Shown here: positions 58,956 to 64,000 of the stretch, one piece after another
Position numbering within the stretch: position 1 is the first letter of the stretch
How the letters are laid out: each line of letters opens with the position of its first letter
Assembly: GCA_037013685.1 (NCBI GenBank)
Contig: CM072887.1
Coordinates: forward strand, 38,863,154 to 38,927,153
Source of the DNA: Acridotheres tristis
Lineage: Eukaryota; Chordata; Aves; Passeriformes; Sturnidae
Length of the DNA: 64,000 bases
Direction of reading: 5' to 3'
Notes under the pieces: generated by a model
The model's input: only the letters and a program-made list of their open reading frames with translations
Told to the model about the DNA's origin: nothing
Database searches by the model: none
Position numbers and translations under genes: made by a program

Positions 58956-59860
58956 ATCACTGAATCACAGAATCACAGAAGCACAGAACAGTTAGGGTTG
59001 AATCCCCCGCCAAGGCAGGGTCAGTTTAAGTAGGTGACACAGGAACTCATCCAGGTGGCTTTTTAATGTCTCCAGAGAGGGAGACCTCAAAACCTCCCTG
59101 GACAGCCTGTTCCAGTGTTCTGCTGTGCTTAGTCTGAAGAAGTGTTAAGGTGGAATTTCTTATGCTTATGTCCATTACTCCCTGTCCTGACTCTGGGCAC
59201 CTCAGAAAAGAGTCTGGCACCATCCTCTTGATATCTACCTTTGAAATACTTGTATGTGTTGATGAGGCCTCTGCTCAGTCTTCTCCAGACTGAACAGGCC
59301 CAGCTCCTGCAGTCTTTCCTCATAAGAGAGATGCTCCAGACCCCTCACCACCTTTGTGACACCCCTGCTGTACCCTCAATTGTTGTCTTTCTTAAACTGT
59401 GGAGACCAGAATTGAACACAATAACCCAGATGTGGCCTCATTAAGGCTGAATAGAGGGGGAGGATCACCTCCCTCAGCCTACTGACCACACTGTTCCCAA
59501 TGCTCCCCAGGATCTCATGGGCCCTCCTGGCCACAAGGGCACTTCTGGTTCATGGTCAGCTTGCCATCCAACTTGTCATCCACCTGTCATCCCAGGTCCT
59601 CAGCAGAGCTGCTCTCCAGGAGGTCAGTCCTCAGCTTGTCCTGGCATTTGGGGTCATTCCTCCTCAGGTGCAGGACCCTGCACTTGTCCCTGTTGAACCT
59701 CATTTTGTTTTCCTCTGTCCAGCTCTTCATCCTATCAAAGTCCCACTGAATGGCAGCACAGCCTTCAGGTGAATCAGCCAGTCCCCTCAGTTTTGTACCA
59801 ACAGCAAACTTGCTTAGTGTGCTTCCTAGCCCTTCGTCCCGACTATTGACAAACAGGTTG
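58956..59860 (-). mobile_element. CR1 LINE with reverse-transcriptase C-terminal fragment
   Basis: On the - strand a frame at about 59587-59840 encodes DEGLGSTLSKFAVGTKLRGL, then DSPEGCAAIQWDFDRMKSW and KCRVLHLRRNDPK, the well-known C-terminal end of the CR1 ORF2 reverse-transcriptase region. The 3' UTR region (caggcccagctcctgcagtc; ctcctcaggtgcaggaccct) and an (aatcacag)n tail at 58963-58990 follow. The copy is 5'-truncated. It lies between two exons of the CENPJ-like locus, antisense to it. Confidence 0.93.
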
Positions 59861-61320
59861 AATAAGACCAGACAGCAGGAATCTGACAGTGAGAGCACAC
59901 TAGGACAGGGGCAGATATGACTGCTTTTTATTGATATCAGTGCTGACTTCAACCTGCCTCGTGTGTAAAACTAAGGCTTGAAAGTGCAGAGGCCTTGTAA
60001 TATGAGGGTAACTTCCAGCTAGATCTGGTCAGTGCATTGTCTTTGAAATACGCTTCAGTTGAATTTGCACTTGAGAGGTCTCTCAGCCAGCTGACACTTC
60101 TCTGACTGTTGTGATGAGTGGGTTTTTATTGCTGGAAACACAAACGTGAGCATATCAAGAGTTTGCTTAACATTTCCTATTTAAAGGGATAAGCACTGAG
60201 CCATTGCTTCAGTCTACAAAAAAAGCTTTCCAGGCAAGATGCTCAAGATGAGAACAGGAAAGAAAAGAAAGGTGAATTACACAGCTGCTTGGACACATTG
60301 CTCTTGCCTTGCACTGGGAAGCATTAGTTGAAAATTAAAGAGCTTGGGCACCTCGTCTATTAAAGCATTTTGGAGGCAGCATAGCCCCACATGTGAGACC
60401 TGTGAGAAGGGACACATGGGTTCTGCATCTCTTGTTGCTGTCAACCTACTGTGTCACCTCTGCCTCCTCAGCCATATCCTGGTGCAGGGCAGGCAGGAAG
60501 GTTGCAGAAACGGCCCTGCTTGTCTGCTGTGGAAGATGTTTGGGGATATTTGGTGTGTAGCTGGGAAAGACTGAGGGATGAATACAAACATTTGTATTCC
60601 TGTTCTTGGACCAGAAAGTCCTTCCAGTGTGTTCCAGAGGATTCCAATAGCAATGGCTATATTTATATGATGAAGTGAATTTATATAGCTCCTGCTACAG
60701 CAACAGTGTGTGGTATGAATGAGGGAATAAAGGCTTTTTGCTCCAGTTGTCAGTCCTAACTTGACCTTAAAAGAGCAACTTACCACTAGTTGGCACTTAG
60801 AAAAAAAATTAACTTAAGTACAAGCTGCCTTCTTGTGGTGAACATAGCCAGTAAGCTTCAATAGGAAGATGCACACATCTGCAATTTTGTGAAACAGAAT
60901 AGAAAATGCCTGGTTAGAAGCTCTCATGTGTACAAATACTGCTTATTAAACTGTTTAATGAACTGGCTTGCAAGTCACATAATTATAGACACACAAGTTC
61001 GGGGCTGTCTAGCAGTGCTTTCACTGCCATGTTCTATAGTGAACACATTAAACAAGCACTACAAATCTATAGGCAGGGAATACACATCTTATTATTTATC
61101 CTTTCCATGATTCCAGCACTAGATTTGAGAATCAGAAGCCTCTTTGTTCCACAGATTACATCCTTCCTCCTACTTAACTCAATTGTATTATGTAAAATGT
61201 TTTCAAAAATCAAAACCTTGTGTATGTTGTCAAAACATACACAAACATTTCTAAATATTTTAGGATGCTTATTTTAAATTTATTCATTCTGTTTACATTG
61301 CCCTTGTTCCTTCTGCTTAG
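59861..61320. other. Presumed intron of the CENPJ-like locus
   Basis: No exon or repeat recognised. Several short overlapping open frames around 60.3-60.8 kb look like chance. Confidence 0.3.
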
Positions 61321-61462
61321 AGACTAGTCAAATAAAAGAAAGGAGTTTCTCTGAAACTTTTTCTGCTGCTAAAATAGAACTAAGAGAACAACTAAAGGAG
61401 GAGATTTCTTCATCTCACTTCAGCATAGAGGGGAAGCTGAAGACTGGAAATATAGAAGCCAG
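61321..61462 (+). CDS. CENPJ/TCP10-like exon
   Basis: 142 bp between an excellent acceptor (ttgttccttctgcttag) and an AG|gtgaga donor. Only one of the three frames is open. It encodes TSQIKERSFSETFSAAKIEL, then REQLKEEISSSHF and KLKTGNIEAR. The last residues, GNIEAR, align with human CENPJ ANIEER exactly upstream of the segment matched by the next exon. It starts after one borrowed base and ends with AG in phase 2. It has no ATG, so simple ORF calling misses it. It is glutamate/lysine-rich and probably helical. Confidence 0.7.
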
Positions 61463-63191
61463 GTGAGAAATTATCTTAGTCAGTCAGTCAAGCCACAAAC
61501 ACGTTTTCCTTGATGGTATACATCTCTCTCTTTGTGTTATATATGCAACACAACAGCTCTTTCCTTGCTTGAGAGTGGCAGGTGTGCATGGGCAAAAATT
61601 GGGCAGGTCTATGGCCTGGCAGCTGATCTACTTCTGTGTAATGGGATGCTGGTCTAGCCCATATAAGTGAGCTGGTTTTGTAACTGTGATCTTCAAAGCA
61701 TAGAAGTAAGGCAAAAGTTGGCAGGGAGAGATAAAATCTACTGATATGCCATCACTTCTGCAGTGGCCATCAGTTTGTGATGGCAGCTCATGCATCCCTG
61801 TCTTTGCTCTGCCTCTTCTTGCCAAGGCCAACGTTTATATGCTTATATATTGAACAGGGCAGTAAAGCAACTCTTGTTAAAATTATCAGGAAAGAGGAAA
61901 AATGTAACATTTAACTTGTATTACTTTTGTGATCTGTTTCATCACTACACTGCAAAAGGACACTGTGGAGGTTCTCACAATGGGCAAGAATGGGTGGGCT
62001 GGCACCGGTGATGGAAAAAATGCTCAGAGTTGTTATCTTTCCTCAACTGATGCATATAGAAGCAGCAGGTGTTTGGCATGCTGAACCTTCAACTGAGTAT
62101 AAAAAAGAAGCAGCAAACTTCTAGGAAAGCACAGACTGAGAGCAAATGTCATGAGAATTTTCCTGTGTTAACCATATGGGAGTTGGACAGAGAAGGAAGA
62201 CAGGGACCTCCAGAGCAGAAGGCTGGGAAGATGTGGCAGGACCATATGCATGTCTGGGCAAGTGCCCCTGTCTGTGAATGCATTTTTGGATCAGAAGTGA
62301 GTTCTGAAATCTGTCTCCCAGTCACCCCTACTTGCTGTGCTTTGGTTCACATTGTGGTGTTATCATGAGCTGGATGAAGCCAAAGCACAGAATGTTCTCC
62401 AGCTCTTCATGACATTTTCACTATGGCACCAGGCTATATTTGGTTTGAAGCAAGCTTCACTGAAATGAGTATCGTCTAGTACTGAGTCCTCTTTAGCAAG
62501 AGTTTTCCCTACACATCTAATACTATTAGATCACAGTGTGGTAACAGAGACAGGCTGAAAAATCAAAAGGTTATCCATGGTACAGTGGTGCTGGGTAGAG
62601 ATGGGTGTAGGAAGGACAGTGATGTGCAGCACAACCAGCACTTCTGTTAACCTTATTTTTTTAAATATTTAGTGCAAATTGTTAATAAGTTACTAAATTA
62701 AGGCTCAAGCACATTTCCTTTGAAATATGTTCATGTATGCTGTGCTATGCTTCATTTTGAGCCAGGTTTCAATTTGGCTCTCTACAACATTATAGTCATT
62801 ATTTTTTTCTATTCTGTCACTGTTCACCATCTAATTTAAGCCGCTCTGTCAGAGAGATAGTGAGTTTTTTATAATTGTCATTAACTCTAGTCAGGAGAAA
62901 ATGACTGAAATATTTTTCCTTTAGACTATTTTTTCCTATTTTTAAGGACAGACTGATACCAGTCAAAAAATATTGCTTGCTGAAAGTATAATTAATGCTT
63001 GGTCTAGACAGGATGTTTTAAACTGAGAGCTGGATTCATACAATAGGGAGATTTTACTAACAACCTTCACATTTTGAAAGAATTGCAGAGACCATTTAAA
63101 ATTCTGAACTCCATATCACCTCCATACAAATTGTCAAAAGAAAACTAACTGGAGAATGTTACAAATAAGTACCTTTTTGTTCCTTGCTTAG
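61463..63191. other. Presumed intron of the CENPJ-like locus
   Basis: Sequence between two CENPJ-like exons. No repeat family or exon recognised. Confidence 0.35.
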
Positions 63192-63299
63192 ACAAATCAC
63201 ACCAGCGATTGGTGTTAGACAGAAGACGTCTGAAAAAATTTTGAAGTGCAACTTAAAGCATACAATCACCTCATAGAAAAACAGCAGAAGGAGCAACAG
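63192..63299 (+). pseudogene. CENPJ/TCP10-like exon with one-base frameshift
   Basis: 108 bp between a strong acceptor (tttttgttccttgcttag) and CAG|gtgttg. Joined to the previous exon it reads RQITPAIGVRQKTSEK, aligning without gaps with human CENPJ RPIKAAIGERKQTFED (8 identities in the first 15). The frame then fails: after the A6 run at 63233-63238 the coding-like frame moves by one base and continues FEVQLKAYNHLIEKQQKEQQ, resembling CENPJ FEDYLEEQIQLEEQELKQK. Read straight, the first frame stops at TAG 63274. One extra A would restore both the frame and a phase-0 exon end. It is either a true lesion or a homopolymer error in the assembly. Confidence 0.65.
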
Positions 63300-64000
63300 G
63301 TGTTGTTGCCATGGGAGCATCCACTTTGTTTTTTGGCAAATTCTCATGGACAGAGATTTCGTGTGGGCTCTGTTTTGGTTCATTACATGATTGCACATTT
63401 TTGCACTGTTCTTTCATGTGACACTGGAAGATTTTTCCCCAAAGTGAAAAAGAAAAGGGTTGTATTCCTCAGTCACAATCCATTCCCCTATGATTTCCCA
63501 CTGTATTCCTCTGTTTCCACCTATTTTCTGGGTCATAGTTTGTGCCCATGTCTCAAGACTCTTAGTTAAATAAGCCATGGAGATTGGCTCTGTTTGCTCC
63601 ATAATAACTGGTCTCTCATGTGGCACTAGTGTGAGAATGGGGGCGATTCCAAATGCAGGTTTTGTACAAAGGTCAAGTACAGTGAGTGTTCTGCTTTTTG
63701 CCGTGGGTACAGTTTGAGATGAGCTTATGCCTGACACCTCTAGGTGTCAGACTCAGCATTCGGTTTGGCTTGGTGACTTGAAAGATGCACGTTTCATCAC
63801 TCAGAAATTTCCCCTATGTCTCTCTGGCAAAATAACATCTCAAACTGATGCAGCTCTCTAGTTCTGTGTCACATTGTAAAAACTACTGGAACTTCCCCTG
63901 AAAACAAAGAAGGACAGAACTTTTCTCATCTTCTATCATATAGACATTTAGCATCATCTTTACCCTTTGACTCTAGAAATGAATGAGTAAATGGAGGCAT
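63300..64000. other. 3' end of window, no exon assigned
   Basis: The next expected CENPJ segment (PFLKRGEGLARF-like) is not found, so further exons would lie beyond the window. A 107-codon antisense open frame at 63414-63737 (includes SLETWAQTMTQKIGGNRGIQ) has protein-like composition but I cannot identify it. Confidence 0.3.

Noticed and set aside
59500..59772. 90-codon + strand open frame
   Set aside because: Shadow of the CR1 reverse-transcriptase region on the opposite strand.
1..64000. CRISPR arrays, operons, ribosome binding sites, prokaryotic elements and tRNA/rRNA genes
   Set aside because: The window is vertebrate nuclear DNA. I saw no array-like spaced repeats and no cloverleaf or rRNA core sequences.

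Overview
The window looks like bird (Aves) genomic DNA. It carries a multi-exon vertebrate gene with GT-AG introns and many CR1 LINE fragments with the typical 3' ends (attctatgattct-like on one strand, atcatagaat-like on the other). The gene order CEP43 (FGFR1OP), CCR6, then a CENPJ/TCP10-like gene resembles human 6q27, where CCR6 is followed by TCP10-family genes. Every gene I can support is on the + strand. I cannot name the species.

Region 1 (1-15.1 kb) holds the 3' part of CEP43, the FOP centrosomal protein. Eleven coding exons from 1296 to 12815 splice in frame into 352 codons plus stop. Human CEP43 has 13 exons, so the first two should lie upstream of the window. One intron needs a GC donor. 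The exon at the position of the human alternative exon 7 has an unrelated sequence. Intron 8 carries a long ATTCT microsatellite.

Region 2 (15.1-35.9 kb) is intergenic. It holds a CR1 copy near 16.4-16.8 kb, a TATA/AATAAA-bounded unit at 17.7-18.1 kb, a CpG-rich patch at 19.7-20.0 kb, a short CR1 tail at 25.3 kb and an exon-like open segment at 30.5 kb. None of these is an established gene.

Region 3 (35.9-39.1 kb) is CCR6, a CC chemokine receptor. The long open frame starting at the ATG at 36646 is not complete. It extends 18 codons upstream to a strong splice acceptor and joins in phase to a three-codon exon at 35948.

Region 4 (39.5-51.7 kb) holds a probable solo LTR, a second avian interspersed repeat, CR1 pieces, and a short open segment resembling transmembrane segment 1 of SLC16 transporters.

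Region 5 (51.8-63.3 kb) contains scattered exons of a gene related to CENPJ (CPAP/SAS-4), most likely the avian TCP10-family locus. At least three exons match internal CENPJ segments that the human TCP10 protein, as I recall it, does not have. One has an in-frame TAG where CENPJ has glutamine and another a one-base frameshift at an A run, so this copy may be decaying, unless these are assembly errors. A CR1 copy with a reverse-transcriptase fragment sits between two of these exons.

CEP43 and CENPJ are both centriole/centrosome proteins. CCR6 between them is an immune receptor with no evident functional link.
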